64,000 nucleotides of DNA from Pedobacter boryungensis (GCF_013204825.1 NZ_JABMKV010000002.1:1116001-1180000); one strand, 5' to 3'; positions 35,572 through 46,687 are shown, counted from the first letter of the stretch. Program-made: numbers and translations. Notes: a model not told the origin generated them from the sequence alone.

Positions 35572-37098
35572 ATGCTAGAAAAAATCATCATTCTCGATTT
35601 TGGATCTCAGTTTACACAGCTTATAGCACGTCGCGTTCGCGAACTTAATGTATACTGCGAAATCCATCCATTTAATCATATTCCTGAGTTAGATTCTACT
35701 GTAAAAGGAGTTATTTTATCAGGTAGCCCTTATTCTGTTCGTCAAGAAGATGCACCATTTGTTGATTTATCTACATTTACAGTCTATCCATTGTTAGCAG
35801 TTTGTTATGGCGCTCAGTTTATAGCACAACAAAGTGGAGGAGATGTTCAAGCATCAAATACAAGAGAATATGGTAGAGCAAATTTGAGCTTTGTAAATAA
35901 TGCCAACAAGTTATTTAAAGGTATTAACATCGATTCTCAAGTTTGGATGAGTCATGGCGACACGATTAAAAATGTACCTGAGAATTTCGAAATTATTGCT
36001 AGTACATCAGAAGTAGAAGTAGCGGGTTATCAAGTAAAAGGTACTAATACCTATGCTATCCAATTTCACCCAGAAGTTACACACAGTACAGATGGTAAGG
36101 TATTATTAGAGAATTTCTTAGTAGATATTTGTGGTTGCTCACAAGATTGGACAGCAGATGCATTTGTTGAAACAACCATTGCAGAACTTAAAGCCAAATT
36201 GGGTAATGATAAAGTAGTTTTGGGTTTATCTGGCGGAGTTGATTCGAGTGTTGCCGCGATATTACTTCATAAAGCAATTGGTAAAAACTTGCACTGTATT
36301 TTTGTAGATAATGGCTTATTGAGAAAAGATGAGTTTGAGAGTGTGTTAGAGCAATACAAACACATGGGCTTAAACATTAAAGGCATTGACGCGAAAGACA
36401 GATTTTTAAGTCAGTTAGCGGGAGTAAAAGATCCAGAATTAAAACGTAAAGCGATTGGTCGAGTATTTATAGAGGTATTTGATGATGCGGCACACGAAGT
36501 ACAAGATGTAGTTTGGTTAGCACAAGGAACAATTTATCCAGATATTATTGAATCAGTTTCTGTAAAAGGGCCATCAGCCACCATTAAATCTCACCATAAT
36601 GTGGGTGGTTTGCCTGATTTTATGAAATTAAAGGTAGTCGAACCATTAAACACCTTGTTTAAAGACGAAGTAAGAAGAGTAGGAAAGACCTTAGGTATTG
36701 AAGGATTTATTTTAGGCCGTCATCCTTTCCCTGGTCCAGGCTTAGCAATTAGAATTTTAGGAGATGTAACTCCAGAGAAAGTTGCAATTTTGCAAGAAGC
36801 AGATGCTATTTATATAAACAATTTAAAGGAAGCTGGGTTATATGATAAAGTATGGCAAGCCGGTGCTATTTTCCTTCCAGTGCAATCTGTTGGAGTAATG
36901 GGCGATGAGCGAACCTACGAAAATGTAATCTGTCTTCGTGCAGTAGAATCGGTAGATGGAATGACTGCAGATTGGTGCCATTTACCTTATAACGTGCTCG
37001 CAAAGATTTCTAATGAAATTATTAATAAAGTAAAAGGAATTAACCGAGTTGTATATGATATTAGTTCGAAACCGCCAGCAACTATTGAGTGGGAATAA
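35572..37098 (+). CDS. guaA: GMP synthase (glutamine-hydrolysing)
   Basis: 508 residues from ATG 35572 ([19 protein letters not shown]), which fits the family N terminus. The class I amidotransferase triad is visible (Cys in AVCYGAQF, His/Glu in FHPEV), then the ATP pyrophosphatase loop [10 protein letters not shown] and the dimerisation domain with [14 protein letters not shown]. It aminates XMP to GMP. A near-perfect promoter abuts the start. The last 50 bases overlap the annotated start of the next gene. Confidence 0.97.
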   Translation: MLEKIIILDFGSQFTQLIARRVRELNVYCEIHPFNHIPELDSTVKGVILSGSPYSVRQEDAPFVDLSTFTVYPLLAVCYGAQFIAQQSGGDVQASNTREYGRANLSFVNNANKLFKGINIDSQVWMSHGDTIKNVPENFEIIASTSEVEVAGYQVKGTNTYAIQFHPEVTHSTDGKVLLENFLVDICGCSQDWTADAFVETTIAELKAKLGNDKVVLGLSGGVDSSVAAILLHKAIGKNLHCIFVDNGLLRKDEFESVLEQYKHMGLNIKGIDAKDRFLSQLAGVKDPELKRKAIGRVFIEVFDDAAHEVQDVVWLAQGTIYPDIIESVSVKGPSATIKSHHNVGGLPDFMKLKVVEPLNTLFKDEVRRVGKTLGIEGFILGRHPFPGPGLAIRILGDVTPEKVAILQEADAIYINNLKEAGLYDKVWQAGAIFLPVQSVGVMGDERTYENVICLRAVESVDGMTADWCHLPYNVLAKISNEIINKVKGINRVVYDISSKPPATIEWE

Positions 37099-38293
37099 AA
37101 TTTGGTTGATCATCTTTAGTGTTTGCCTAATCGCCTCTTGTTCACCAAAAGTAAACACTAGTGTAAGTAAACCAAATAAAGAGACCCCACCAGTTGTAAA
37201 AGTTGAAAAACCGGTAAAGAGATTTACTGAAGCCGATATATCGGTATTAATTCCTTTCAAGCTAAATCAAATTAATTTAGGGACAGCTACGAAAGCTCAA
37301 GTGCAAAGAGCTGATATGGCTATCGATTTTTATCAAGGTTTGAAGCTTGGAATAGATTCTGCTGCGGCTTTAGGCCTCAATTTTAAATTGAATGTTTTTG
37401 ATACAAGAGATGATAATAGTCAATTATCCATTCTTCAAAAAAAGGGAAGTCTAAAAAATAGTAACCTTCTTATTGGTCCGGTTTTCCCAGAGGGAGTAAA
37501 GTACATGACCAACTATGCAATTGCAAATGATTTAGCAATCGTTTCGCCATTAGCAGCTTCAAAACCGAGCGACTTTGCCAATCCAAAACTGATTTCCATT
37601 GTAAATAATATAGATCAACATGGGGCTAAGATAGCCGACTATATAGCAGATCATTACCAAAGCAGCAATTCGATTGTGGTTTTAATTAATCCAAAGAAAA
37701 CAACTGATGAACAGTTTGCTACACCCATCAAAAATCAGTTTAAATCGAAGTATCCATCATTTATTGTGCAAGAATTTACATCAGCTTATGCCTTTGAAAC
37801 TAGAATGATTAAAGGGAAGCGATATGCTGTAGTAGTTTGCTCATCAGAAATGTCTTTTGTAAAACCCAGCATTGATAAATTGTATAAGTTAAAGAACCTA
37901 AAAACGGTTGGCTATGATATTAGCCTTTTTGGTCATCCAAATTGGATAAAACAAACATATAACTTAGATCAATTACAAGGCTTAAATACCATCATCAGTA
38001 CCTCTTATAAGATCGATTATAAAAGTTCGGCAGTAATTAATTTCATTAAGAAGTATCGTGCTCAATTTAACTTCGAACCAAGTGAATATTCTTTTAAAGG
38101 ATTTGATATAGGATTTTATTTTGGCAAGCTATTAGCAAAACATGGCGCAGATTACCTTGACTATTTAACTAAAGAAAAATATAAGGGTTTGCATAATTCA
38201 TTCGAGTTTGGTTTTAATCCGCAGTATGGATATGTTAACAAAGATTTAATGCTAGTGCAGTATAAAAATCTTAATTTGAACATAGTTGAATAA
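37049..38293 (+). CDS. Lipoprotein with periplasmic-binding-like fold
   Basis: 414 residues if started at ATG 37049; a TTG at 37085 would give a shorter and typical lipoprotein signal (18 residues before the lipobox cysteine in CLIASCS) and overlap guaA by only 14 bases. The body resembles type I periplasmic ligand-binding proteins: [40 protein letters not shown]. Such lipoproteins are found in Bacteroidota, often with LysM domains, but none is seen here. The ligand is unknown. Confidence 0.72.
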   Translation: MYMILVRNRQQLLSGNKIWLIIFSVCLIASCSPKVNTSVSKPNKETPPVVKVEKPVKRFTEADISVLIPFKLNQINLGTATKAQVQRADMAIDFYQGLKLGIDSAAALGLNFKLNVFDTRDDNSQLSILQKKGSLKNSNLLIGPVFPEGVKYMTNYAIANDLAIVSPLAASKPSDFANPKLISIVNNIDQHGAKIADYIADHYQSSNSIVVLINPKKTTDEQFATPIKNQFKSKYPSFIVQEFTSAYAFETRMIKGKRYAVVVCSSEMSFVKPSIDKLYKLKNLKTVGYDISLFGHPNWIKQTYNLDQLQGLNTIISTSYKIDYKSSAVINFIKKYRAQFNFEPSEYSFKGFDIGFYFGKLLAKHGADYLDYLTKEKYKGLHNSFEFGFNPQYGYVNKDLMLVQYKNLNLNIVE

Positions 38294-38302
38294 TAAACAA
38301 AT

Positions 38303-39466
38303 ATGAGGGTAGAACATCAGGTAAGGGCATTTGAACAGGTGTTAAAAAGTTACGATGGGGTATTGCCACTGCATCGACACTTATTTACCTATTTTAAGCA
38401 AAACAAGCAAATGGGCTCCTCTGATAGGAGATGGGCAGCTCGTTATGTGTATAGCTTTTTTAGATTGGGCAAGGCATTAAGTAAACTCAATGATTTAGAA
38501 AGGTTAGCTATTGCTGATTTTTTATGTCACTATACCACAAGCCTGGTTGTTTCAACCTACCTTCCAAACCTAGAAGAATTCATTTCTAAATCGGTTAACG
38601 ACAAAATAGCCTTAATTCAAAAGCATTACCCGGCATTTAAGTTAGAAGACGTTTTCCCTTTTAAGGCTGAACTTTCAAAAGGAATTAATAAAGATGACTT
38701 TTATCCAGCGTTTTTTGTACAGCCAGATTTATTTATCAGGGTTAAGGAAACGCACATTCAAGCTGTGGTTAATCAATTAACAACGAATGATGTTCCAGTT
38801 AAAGAGATTTCTTCAACAACTTTAGCTTTACCTAACGGAACAAAACTAGAGCAGGTAATTAACGATCCTAGATTATACCAAATTCAAGATTTATCATCAC
38901 AACAAACAGGTGCGTATTATGAGCCTAAGAAATATGATTACTGGTGGGATTGCTGTGCTGCATCTGGCGGAAAATCATTGCTATTGCATAGCTTAGAACC
39001 TAATTTAGAACTTTTAGTAAGTGATGTAAGAGAGAATAGTTTGGCAAACCTGCAAGAACGTTTCCAGCTCTCTGGAATTAAAAAATACCATTTAAAAGTT
39101 ATTGACTTGTTGCAAAATAACGATCAGATTTTACACCATTACGAGTTTGATGGCATTTTGTTAGATGCTCCTTGTTCGGGTTCTGGAACTTGGAGGCGTA
39201 CACCAGAAATGTTGTATTACTTCGAAAACTATAAAATCGAGAATTATGTAAAGCTGCAGAAAGCAATTGCAGCAAATATAGTAAAGTATCTTAAAAAAGA
39301 TAAGCCCTTAATTTATATGACCTGCTCTGTCTTTAAGGCAGAAAATGAAGATGTAGTTAAGTATCTAGTAGAGAATCTTGATTTGAAACTAGAGAAAATG
39401 GAATTACTAAAAGGCTATACAGATAATGCGGATAGTATGTTTGTTGCTCGATTGATAAAGCAGTAA
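38303..39466 (+). CDS. RsmB/NOP family RNA m5C methyltransferase
   Basis: 387 residues. SAM-binding CCAASGGKSLLLHSLEP, then the paired catalytic motifs DAPCSGSGTWRRTPE and YMTCSVFKAENEDVV, with both cysteines of the m5C mechanism. N-terminal helices resemble the RsmB domain. It probably methylates a cytosine in rRNA. It follows the lipoprotein gene by nine bases. Confidence 0.9.
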   Translation: MRVEHQVRAFEQVLKSYDGVLPLHRHLFTYFKQNKQMGSSDRRWAARYVYSFFRLGKALSKLNDLERLAIADFLCHYTTSLVVSTYLPNLEEFISKSVNDKIALIQKHYPAFKLEDVFPFKAELSKGINKDDFYPAFFVQPDLFIRVKETHIQAVVNQLTTNDVPVKEISSTTLALPNGTKLEQVINDPRLYQIQDLSSQQTGAYYEPKKYDYWWDCCAASGGKSLLLHSLEPNLELLVSDVRENSLANLQERFQLSGIKKYHLKVIDLLQNNDQILHHYEFDGILLDAPCSGSGTWRRTPEMLYYFENYKIENYVKLQKAIAANIVKYLKKDKPLIYMTCSVFKAENEDVVKYLVENLDLKLEKMELLKGYTDNADSMFVARLIKQ

Positions 39467-39477
39467 TAAACAATTAG

Positions 39478-39579
39478 CTAGTGATGCCAATGTTTAAGCT
39501 TCTCTTTCAAATGCCTTATGGCTTCAAAAAGAATGGCTATTGCGCCAATGATAACCGTAAATTGCTCAAAACTGTTCAT
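39478..39579 (-). CDS. Possible 33-residue membrane peptide
   Basis: A small reading frame on the minus strand begins ATG at 39577-39579: MNSFEQFTVIIGAIAILFEA then IRHLKEKLKHWHH. It has one hydrophobic helix followed by a basic His/Lys tail, as in small inner-membrane peptides. It sits in a 511-bp gap and has no clear promoter. Coding is unproven. Confidence 0.35.
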   Translation of the reverse strand: MNSFEQFTVIIGAIAILFEAIRHLKEKLKHWHH

Positions 39580-39660
39580 TACAAATGCACTACTACTATA
39601 AGACTAATATACTAAATATTTGTTACAAACCCAAATAGTTCTAGGTAAACATAATTATAA

Positions 39661-39969
39661 CTTTTCTCGTCAACCTGAATTCGTTAGTCTCATTTTTTTT
39701 TGAGAATATGCAATTCAGTGAAATACTTTTTTACTAAAAAACATTTGGCTTTATCGTCCTTTCGAGCGTAGCCGAGAACCACGTTGTGCTCAGCGAAGCT
39801 AAATCTTTTAACTTTTCAATAAATATAGGTTCAAAGGTTTCTCCATTTCGCTGTGCTCCAGTCGAAAGGACGGATTGTTATTTACGTTTGATAGAAAGGG
39901 TTCATTTCTTCTAATCCAGCATCGCTCTATTATAAAGACCCAAAAATGAATTTGGAGTGACGAGAAAAG
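39661..39969. mobile_element. MITE-like element bounded by 12-bp inverted repeats
   Basis: CTTTTCTCGTCA at 39661-39672 and its exact reverse complement TGACGAGAAAAG at 39958-39969 bound a 309-bp noncoding segment. Inside, CGTCCTTTCGA (39755-39765) and TCGAAAGGACG (39862-39872) form a second, nested inverted repeat. No transposase frame is present. Flanking sequences are also roughly symmetrical and AT-rich. This accounts for most of the gap between the RsmB-like gene and marC. Confidence 0.5.
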
Positions 39970-39977
39970 TTTAATAA

Positions 39978-40553
39978 TTACAAACCTGTATTAGTTCTAA
40001 ATAATTTGATGGCAATAGCCAATAGAATAATGCCAAAAGCCTTCCTAAGGATGTTTAATCCGGTTTTGCCGAAAAGCTTTTCTAATTTATCTGTATTCTT
40101 TAATACAAAGTAAACGAAGATCATATTTAAGATAATACCTACAATAATATTCTGAGTGGCATACTCTGTTTTCAGGGAAAGTAAAGTAGTCATGGTTCCT
40201 GCACCTGCAATTAATGGGAAAGCGAGAGGCACAATAGATACCGTTTCTGGGGCTTCTTCTTTAAAGATAGTTAAGCCTAAAACCATTTCCATAGCTAGGG
40301 CAAAAATTACAAAAGATCCCGCAATCGCAAAAGATTGAACATCTACACCAATAATGCTTAATAGGGTTTTGCCCGCAAATAAGAAGACAATCATTAATGC
40401 TGTAGCTACAATAGCCGCCTTTTCAGATTGAATATGTCCAGCCTTTTTACGCAATTCAATTACAATAGGAATAGATCCTAAAATATCGATAATGGCAAAA
40501 AGTACCATTGTAGTAGATAGAATTTGACTGAAATCGAATTGTAAATGTTCCAT
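39978..40553 (-). CDS. MarC family membrane protein
   Basis: 191 residues from ATG 40551-40553 (MEHLQFDFSQILSTTM). About six membrane helices; LFAIIDILGSIPIVIEL and PLAFPLIAGAGTMTTLLSL are characteristic of MarC/SNARE-associated-like UPF0056 proteins. The function of the family is unresolved; an exporter role has been suggested. A -7 word is 18 bases upstream. Confidence 0.88.
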   Translation of the reverse strand: MEHLQFDFSQILSTTMVLFAIIDILGSIPIVIELRKKAGHIQSEKAAIVATALMIVFLFAGKTLLSIIGVDVQSFAIAGSFVIFALAMEMVLGLTIFKEEAPETVSIVPLAFPLIAGAGTMTTLLSLKTEYATQNIIVGIILNMIFVYFVLKNTDKLEKLFGKTGLNILRKAFGIILLAIAIKLFRTNTGL

Positions 40554-40571
40554 AATCGTGATGGTTTGAAA

Positions 40572-40579
40572 CAAATGTA
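40572..40579 (-). promoter_or_regulatory. -7 element of marC
   Basis: The minus strand reads TACATTTG, matching TAnnTTTG, 18 bases before the marC ATG. No -33 box was found. Confidence 0.4.
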
Positions 40580-40639
40580 AGAGTTATGTTTAGATATTAA
40601 TCTGAGTTGGATTATAATAATTGTTTTTATTGGAGTTGC

Positions 40640-40667
40640 CGTCATTGCGAGGCACGAAGCAATGACG
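40640..40667. repeat. REP-like hairpin CGTCATTGC/GCAATGACG
   Basis: A perfect 9-bp stem (40640-40648 and 40659-40667) with a 10-nt loop, in the gap between marC and the permease gene. The word CGTCATTGC recurs in shorter form at 17613 and in the repeat-rich gap near 56.8 kb. Confidence 0.6.
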
Positions 40668-40755
40668 ATTTAGCGATGCAATAACCTACAAAACAATCAT
40701 TTTTTATCAAAAAAATAGTTGAAGGTTAATGTATGAATTGTATAAAAACAAAAAA

Positions 40756-40781
40756 AGCCACCTCAATTTAATGAGATGGCT
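40756..40781 (-). terminator. Terminator of the second permease gene
   Basis: AGCCACCTCA (40756-40765) pairs with TGAGATGGCT (40772-40781) with one C-A mismatch, loop of six. The A run to the left gives a U-rich tail on the minus strand. It lies 21 bases after the stop at 40803. Confidence 0.75.
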
Positions 40782-40802
40782 CCAATAAGGATTAGCTATT
40801 TT

Positions 40803-42527
40803 TTATCTCGCTTGGATATTTTTCGCAGTGGCAATTCTATAGCCGTAAATTAATACATGCACTACCGCAAAAACTAAAGAGAAGTAGTATAAACCTACAT
40901 CAGCTTTAACCGTTGCATCCGTTTCCATTGCTTGCAATGATAAATGGTGGTGTAACACTGCTACAATAATTAATAATGCAGCTAAAATTAAACCTACATA
41001 AGATACTACTTTATTGCTTTTTACTAAGGTTGCAACTTTATTATCAGATAATGCACTGTTTTTGATACCGTAGAATAAGTAGATGTTAATACCAATAATC
41101 ATCCATACCAATAAACGTACCCAAGTATCTAATGGTAAGAATACCATCATACCTAAACATACCAATACACCTAAAATTGGAATAAGTGGTACCAAAGGAA
41201 CTTTAAATGCTCTAGGCAATTCTGGCATACGTTTTCTTAAAATTACCACACCAATACATACTAAGATAAATGCGAATAAGGTACCAATACTTGTCATTTC
41301 ACCAACCACACGAGCCGGAACAAAAGCAGCGAACAAACTCACAAATACCATAAACAATAAATTGCTTTTTGATGGTGTGCCGAATTTATTATGTACGCTA
41401 GAGAATACTTTAGGAATTAATCCATCTTTACTCATTGAGAAGAATACTCTTGATTGACCCATTAACATTACCATGATTACTGAAGCATAACCACCTAGAA
41501 TAGCTAGAATAATTGCTTTGTTTAACCAAGGATATGCAGGAGTTACAACACCAGCAGCATTTTTCATACCCATGTTATCAATTGCAACCGCAACTGGAGC
41601 AATACCATCCTGACCTTTAAATAAGTCGTAGTTAGCAACACCCGTCATTACGTGAGCAAATAAGATATAAAGAATAGTACAAATGAATAGAGAAACTAAA
41701 ATACCAATTGGCATATCTTTTTTAGGATTTTTAGCTTCCTGCGCTGCAGTAGAAACGGCATCAAAACCGATATAAGCAAAAAATACAATTGCAGCAGCTC
41801 TAATTACACCACCCCATCCATTAGTGAAGAACCCTTCATGACCAGGTTTATCAGCAGGAATAAAGTAAGGAGAATAGTTATCTGCATTGATATATTTCCA
41901 TCCTAAGAAGATGAAAATTAATACAATTACAACTTTAACACCTACAATTAAGCCGTTGATCATTGCAGATTCTTTAGTTCCTTTAATTAGGATTAAAGAC
42001 ATTAATACCACAATAAATACAGCTGGTAGGTTAAACATACCTGATACCGTTGTGCCGTCAGCCAATACTGCAGTGTCAAATGGCGACATTACGACCTGTG
42101 CGGGTAGATGTACATTAAAGTAATCGAGGAATTTGACAAGATACCTGCTCCAGCTAATCGCAACTGTAGCGGCACCAACAGCATATTCAAGTACCAAATC
42201 CCATCCAATAATCCAAGCGATAAATTCGCCCATGGTAGCATAAGAGTACGTATACGCACTACCAGCAACTGGGATCATTGATGCGAACTCTGCATAGCAT
42301 AAACCAGCAAAAGCACAACCAATAGCTGCAATAACAAATGAAATGGTAATTGCAGGACCAGCATTATTTGCTGCCGCAGAACCAGTAATAGAGAATAAAC
42401 CAGCACCAATAATAGCACCAATACCCAAAGCTACCAGATTTACCGGGCCAAGGGTCCGCTTCAGTGTGCCTTCTCCGCTCTCTTCTGCTTCTTTTGTAAG
42501 TAAGTCAATCGACTTTCTAAAATTCAT
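40803..42527 (-). CDS. APC-superfamily amino acid permease (CAT-like)
   Basis: 574 residues, about 13-14 membrane helices. ALGIGAIIGAGLFSITG and YAEFASMIPVAGSAYTYSYATMG parallel the permease at 10619-12565, its likely paralog, but it lacks the long C-terminal hydrophilic insert. It should import amino acids. Transcribed alone, with its own terminator. Confidence 0.9.
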   Translation of the reverse strand: MNFRKSIDLLTKEAEESGEGTLKRTLGPVNLVALGIGAIIGAGLFSITGSAAANNAGPAITISFVIAAIGCAFAGLCYAEFASMIPVAGSAYTYSYATMGEFIAWIIGWDLVLEYAVGAATVAISWSRYLVKFLDYFNVHLPAQVVMSPFDTAVLADGTTVSGMFNLPAVFIVVLMSLILIKGTKESAMINGLIVGVKVVIVLIFIFLGWKYINADNYSPYFIPADKPGHEGFFTNGWGGVIRAAAIVFFAYIGFDAVSTAAQEAKNPKKDMPIGILVSLFICTILYILFAHVMTGVANYDLFKGQDGIAPVAVAIDNMGMKNAAGVVTPAYPWLNKAIILAILGGYASVIMVMLMGQSRVFFSMSKDGLIPKVFSSVHNKFGTPSKSNLLFMVFVSLFAAFVPARVVGEMTSIGTLFAFILVCIGVVILRKRMPELPRAFKVPLVPLIPILGVLVCLGMMVFLPLDTWVRLLVWMIIGINIYLFYGIKNSALSDNKVATLVKSNKVVSYVGLILAALLIIVAVLHHHLSLQAMETDATVKADVGLYYFSLVFAVVHVLIYGYRIATAKNIQAR

Positions 42528-42611
42528 AGTTTAAGGTTTAGTTAAAGTGTTTCGATAAAGTTTTCAGTTTTATTAAAATTAGTTTCAAACCTAAATAAAA
42601 ATTAGGTAAAA

Positions 42612-42643
42612 ATAAAGGGGATTTTTATTCAAACCCCCTTTAT
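42612..42643 (-). terminator. Terminator of hppA
   Basis: ATAAAGGGG (42612-42620) pairs with CCCCTTTAT (42635-42643); on the minus strand the stem is followed by TTTTTACC. It is 22 bases beyond the hppA stop at 42665. Confidence 0.78.
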
Positions 42644-42664
42644 TTGGTAACAATTATGCGTAAA

Positions 42665-44956
42665 CTAAGGACGACTTAGTGTATCAATGTTATTTTTTAA
42701 GGTATCTACTTTTATATTACCCAAAGAATCCACCGTTTTTCTTACTTGAATTTCTTTTCTAATTTCCATTGGTGCTGCGCTTGATGCGTTGATTGCGATA
42801 TAAGGTGCAATTACCAAAGAAACGATAGACATTAATTTGATCAAGATATTCATTGATGGACCTGAAGTATCTTTAAATGGATCACCAACTGTATCACCAG
42901 TTACAGAAGCCTTGTGTGGCTCTGATTTTTTGTAATGCATTTCGCCATTAATTGATACTCCTTTTTCGAATGATTTTTTTGCATTGTCCCAAGCACCACC
43001 AGCGTTTGATTGGAAGATACCCATCAACACACCTGATACCGTAACACCAGCTAATAAACCACCTAATATCTCAGCAGAGCTGACCGCAGGGAAAACACCT
43101 TTAAATCCAAAACCAACCAATATTGGAACCAATAAAGCAATTGCTCCTGGTAACATCATTTCTCTGATGGATGCTTTGGTAGAAATCGCAACGCATTTTT
43201 CATATTCTGGTTTCGCTTTGTACTCCATAATACCTGGAATTTCACGGAATTGACGACGAACCTCTTGTACCATATCCATTGCGGCTTTACCTACTGCTGC
43301 AATACACAATGCCGAGAAGATGAAAGGAATCATAGCACCAACAAACAAACCAGCTAATACCGGCGCTTTGTAAATATCGATTGCTGAAATACCAGCAACA
43401 CCCACAAAAGCAGCAAATAAAGCTAAGGAAGTTAAAGCAGCAGAAGCAATCGCAAATCCTTTACCTGTTGCTGCGGTTGTATTACCCACTGCATCTAAGT
43501 TATCAGTACGTTCACGTACTTCTGGAGGTAACTGACTCATTTCAGCAATACCACCTGCATTATCTGCAATCGGACCAAATGCATCAATTGCTAACTGCAT
43601 TGCAGTCGTGGCCATCATACCCGCTGCGGCAATTGCCACTCCATATAATCCCGCAAATGAATAGGAACAAATAATACCACCTGCTAACACCAAAATTGGC
43701 GCAACCGTAGATTTCATTCCTACCGATAAACCACCAATAATATTGGTAGCGTGACCAGTACCTGATTGTTGAATAATTGAATTAACCGGACCTTTACCCA
43801 TTGCAGTATAGTATTCGGTAATGATGCTCATTAAAGTACCTACTACTAAACCCACAATAATTGCCCAAAATACATCGATGCTACTAAAATCTACACCTCT
43901 TAAATGTAAGGTAGCTGGCAACATTGCTTTCACAATAAAGAAAGAAGCAATACCTGTTAATACAATAGAACCCCAGTTACCTAAGTTTAAAGCAGTTTGT
44001 ACATTAGAATTTTCGCCTTTAATGCGAACAAACCAAGTACCTACAATAGAAAATATAATTCCCAATCCGCAAATTACCATTGGCAATAAAACAGGAGAGA
44101 AACCACCTAAACCATCTGTATAGATTCCATTTAATTTTTCAACAACAATCTCTTGTCCCAAAACCATGGTAGCTAAAATAGTAGCTACATAAGAACCAAA
44201 TAAATCGGCACCCATACCAGCCACATCACCCACGTTATCACCCACGTTATCTGCAATTGTTGCAGGGTTACGCACATCATCTTCTGGAATACCAGCCTCA
44301 ACTTTACCCACTAAGTCAGCGCCTACATCGGCAGCTTTAGTATAAATACCCCCGCCTACACGAGCAAATAAAGCGATAGATTCAGCACCTAAAGAGAAAC
44401 CTGTTAACACTTCAATGGCAGTTTTCATTTCAACGCTGTTAGGTGCAATTACATGGAAGATCTGTAAGAAAACAATAAATAAACCACCTAAACCCAATAC
44501 TGCTAAACCAGCAACACCAAGTCCCATTACTGTACCACCTGTAAAACTTACTTTTAGCGCTTGTTTTAAACTGGTTCTAGCCGCTTGTGTAGTACGCACG
44601 TTTGCTTTTGTAGCGGCTTTCATGCCAATGTATCCTGCAGTTGCAGAAAAAACGGCACCTATAATAAAAGCAACAGCAATAATCCAGCTAGAGTGCATGG
44701 CTACACCATTTACTTCATGTATAGTACCCGAGTACGCTAAAATAACAGCAGTAAAAGCAACAAAGATGCTTAATACTTTCCATTCTGCTTTTAAAAAGGC
44801 CATTGCACCATCGGCAATGTAGCCAGCAAGTTCTTGCATATTTGCCTCACCTGCATCTTGTTTGTTTACCCACGCACTTTTCACAGCCATAACCAGAATA
44901 CCGATTAGGCCCAATAGAGGGATGGAATAAATTAAATTGTTTTGTAGAAAATCCAT
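42665..44956 (-). CDS. hppA: Membrane-bound ion-pumping pyrophosphatase
   Basis: 763 residues with about 16 membrane helices. Substrate-binding motifs include [18 protein letters not shown], the acidic [18 protein letters not shown], and DNAGGIAEM. The alanine in [10 protein letters not shown] indicates the potassium-dependent class (potassium-independent enzymes carry lysine here). The enzyme hydrolyses pyrophosphate to pump protons or sodium ions; the ion cannot be decided from inspection. A consensus promoter lies about 100 bp upstream. Confidence 0.95.
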   Translation of the reverse strand: MDFLQNNLIYSIPLLGLIGILVMAVKSAWVNKQDAGEANMQELAGYIADGAMAFLKAEWKVLSIFVAFTAVILAYSGTIHEVNGVAMHSSWIIAVAFIIGAVFSATAGYIGMKAATKANVRTTQAARTSLKQALKVSFTGGTVMGLGVAGLAVLGLGGLFIVFLQIFHVIAPNSVEMKTAIEVLTGFSLGAESIALFARVGGGIYTKAADVGADLVGKVEAGIPEDDVRNPATIADNVGDNVGDVAGMGADLFGSYVATILATMVLGQEIVVEKLNGIYTDGLGGFSPVLLPMVICGLGIIFSIVGTWFVRIKGENSNVQTALNLGNWGSIVLTGIASFFIVKAMLPATLHLRGVDFSSIDVFWAIIVGLVVGTLMSIITEYYTAMGKGPVNSIIQQSGTGHATNIIGGLSVGMKSTVAPILVLAGGIICSYSFAGLYGVAIAAAGMMATTAMQLAIDAFGPIADNAGGIAEMSQLPPEVRERTDNLDAVGNTTAATGKGFAIASAALTSLALFAAFVGVAGISAIDIYKAPVLAGLFVGAMIPFIFSALCIAAVGKAAMDMVQEVRRQFREIPGIMEYKAKPEYEKCVAISTKASIREMMLPGAIALLVPILVGFGFKGVFPAVSSAEILGGLLAGVTVSGVLMGIFQSNAGGAWDNAKKSFEKGVSINGEMHYKKSEPHKASVTGDTVGDPFKDTSGPSMNILIKLMSIVSLVIAPYIAINASSAAPMEIRKEIQVRKTVDSLGNIKVDTLKNNIDTLSRP

Positions 44957-45056
44957 AGTTAAATTTTATATGTTGGTTGTTTAGTTAAGATTCTTTGTCC
45001 TTATCTCACTTGTTAAAAATAAATAAACAGATGAAATAAAAATAATACATGGTTTG

Positions 45057-45087
45057 CAAAAATAAGCGTGTTTAGCTAATAACCAAA
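45057..45087 (-). promoter_or_regulatory. Consensus promoter of hppA
   Basis: On the minus strand TTTG (45084-45087), exactly 19 bp, then TATTTTTG (45057-45064) match TTTG-N19-TAnnTTTG. The predicted start near 45050 leaves a leader of about 95 bases before the ATG at 44956. The 315-bp gap between hppA and the next gene (44957-45271) shows nothing else that I can name. Confidence 0.7.
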
Positions 45088-45271
45088 TTTTTATGAAAAT
45101 GATTGTTAACATTTTTTCTTTTTAAGCAATAATGTCAAGTCATCATCGTTCCTCACTATTTTTATTCTATTTTATTTCATATATATTAGCCCTAACTAAA
45201 CCAAACTTATAAACTAGTGGAACTTATCATGAAGTTATTCGCTCATGATCCCATTTAAAAACTAAAAACTA

Positions 45272-46687
45272 ATGGACAACCAAAAAGAAGAAGGATCTTT
45301 TAAGAGGGAACTCGGCCTATTTGACGGCACAATGCTTGTGGTAGGCTCAATGATTGGCTCAGGGATATTTATTGTAAGCTCAGAAATGACCCGCTATGTA
45401 GGGTCTGCAGGCTGGTTAATTTTAATTTGGGTATTAACCGCTGTCATCACCATGATTGCAGCCGTAAGTTATGGCGAATTAAGCGCTATGTTTCCAAAAG
45501 CTGGTGGTCAGTATGTGTATTTAAAAGAAGCCTACAATAAACTAATTGCGTTTTTATACGGATGGAGCTTCTTCGCCGTGATCCAAACCGGAACAATTGC
45601 AGCAGTAGGGGTGGCCTTTTCTAAATTCGCCGCCTATTTGTACGAACCCTTAAGCGATAAAAATATCCTATACGAGGTAGGCTCATTTCAATTAAATGCA
45701 GCACAATTGGTTTCGATCGTTACCATTGTAATTTTAACCTTTATTAATAGTAGAGGAGTGAAAAATGGCAAGATGTTGCAAACCTTCTTAACTATTATTA
45801 AAATACTTTCACTATTTGGCTTAATAATATTTGGTTTTGCTTTGGCAGCTAAAGCAGAGATTTGGAATGCTAATTGGGCCAATGCTTGGGATTCTAAAAT
45901 GTTCAATGCAGATTCAAATGCTTGGGTAAGTATTAGTGGAGGAGCTTTAATGTCGGGCATTGTGGCTGCTATGGTAGGTTCTCTATTTAGTAGCGATGCC
46001 TGGAATGGTGTAACCTTTATTGCTGGTGAAATTAGAAACCCACAACGTAATGTAGGTTTAAGTTTATTCTTAGGAACGCTGATTGTAAGTATCATTTACA
46101 TTTTAGCCAACTTAATGTATGTAGCTGTTGTACCTATCGACGAAATTGCACATGCGCCATCAGATCGTGTTGCTATTGTTGCCGCACAATATATTTTTGG
46201 TAATACGGGTACCATTATTATTGCTGTAATGATTATGGTGTCTACATTTGCTTGTAACAACGGTTTAATTATGGCAGGTGCAAGGGTATATTACACCATG
46301 GCAAAAGATGGTCTGTTCTTTCAAAAAGCAAGTCACTTAAACAAATTTAATGTGCCAGCATGGGCTTTATGGGCGCAGGGGATTTGGGCATCGTTATTAT
46401 GTTTGACAGGCAAATATGGTGCCTTGCTAGATTTTGTGATCATCATTGTATTGATATTTTATATCCTAACCATTTATGGAATCTTTATCTTAAGAAAGAA
46501 AATGCCAAATGCAGAACGTCCTTACAAAGCTTTCGGATATCCAGTATTACCATTCTTATATATTCTGGCAGCATCAGCTATCTCTATCGGACTATTAATT
46601 ACCAAAACAAGCACTTGCGGTTGGGGCGTAGTAATCATGTTAATCGGGATCCCAGTATATTACTTTACAAAAAACAAAACGGATTAG
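45272..46687 (+). CDS. APC-superfamily amino acid permease (LAT/SteT-like)
   Basis: 471 residues, 12 membrane helices. LVVGSMIGSGIFIVSSEM at helix 1 and AMFPKAGGQYVYLKEAYN resemble the L-amino acid transporter/SteT exchanger branch rather than the CAT-like branch of the other two permeases here. It is divergent from hppA and closed by a terminator. Confidence 0.9.
   Translation: MDNQKEEGSFKRELGLFDGTMLVVGSMIGSGIFIVSSEMTRYVGSAGWLILIWVLTAVITMIAAVSYGELSAMFPKAGGQYVYLKEAYNKLIAFLYGWSFFAVIQTGTIAAVGVAFSKFAAYLYEPLSDKNILYEVGSFQLNAAQLVSIVTIVILTFINSRGVKNGKMLQTFLTIIKILSLFGLIIFGFALAAKAEIWNANWANAWDSKMFNADSNAWVSISGGALMSGIVAAMVGSLFSSDAWNGVTFIAGEIRNPQRNVGLSLFLGTLIVSIIYILANLMYVAVVPIDEIAHAPSDRVAIVAAQYIFGNTGTIIIAVMIMVSTFACNNGLIMAGARVYYTMAKDGLFFQKASHLNKFNVPAWALWAQGIWASLLCLTGKYGALLDFVIIIVLIFYILTIYGIFILRKKMPNAERPYKAFGYPVLPFLYILAASAISIGLLITKTSTCGWGVVIMLIGIPVYYFTKNKTD

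Noticed and set aside
42984..44822. Several plus-strand frames opposite hppA and the permeases
   Set aside because: They are antisense shadows of strongly conserved genes with low-complexity Pro/Lys/Ile-rich translations.
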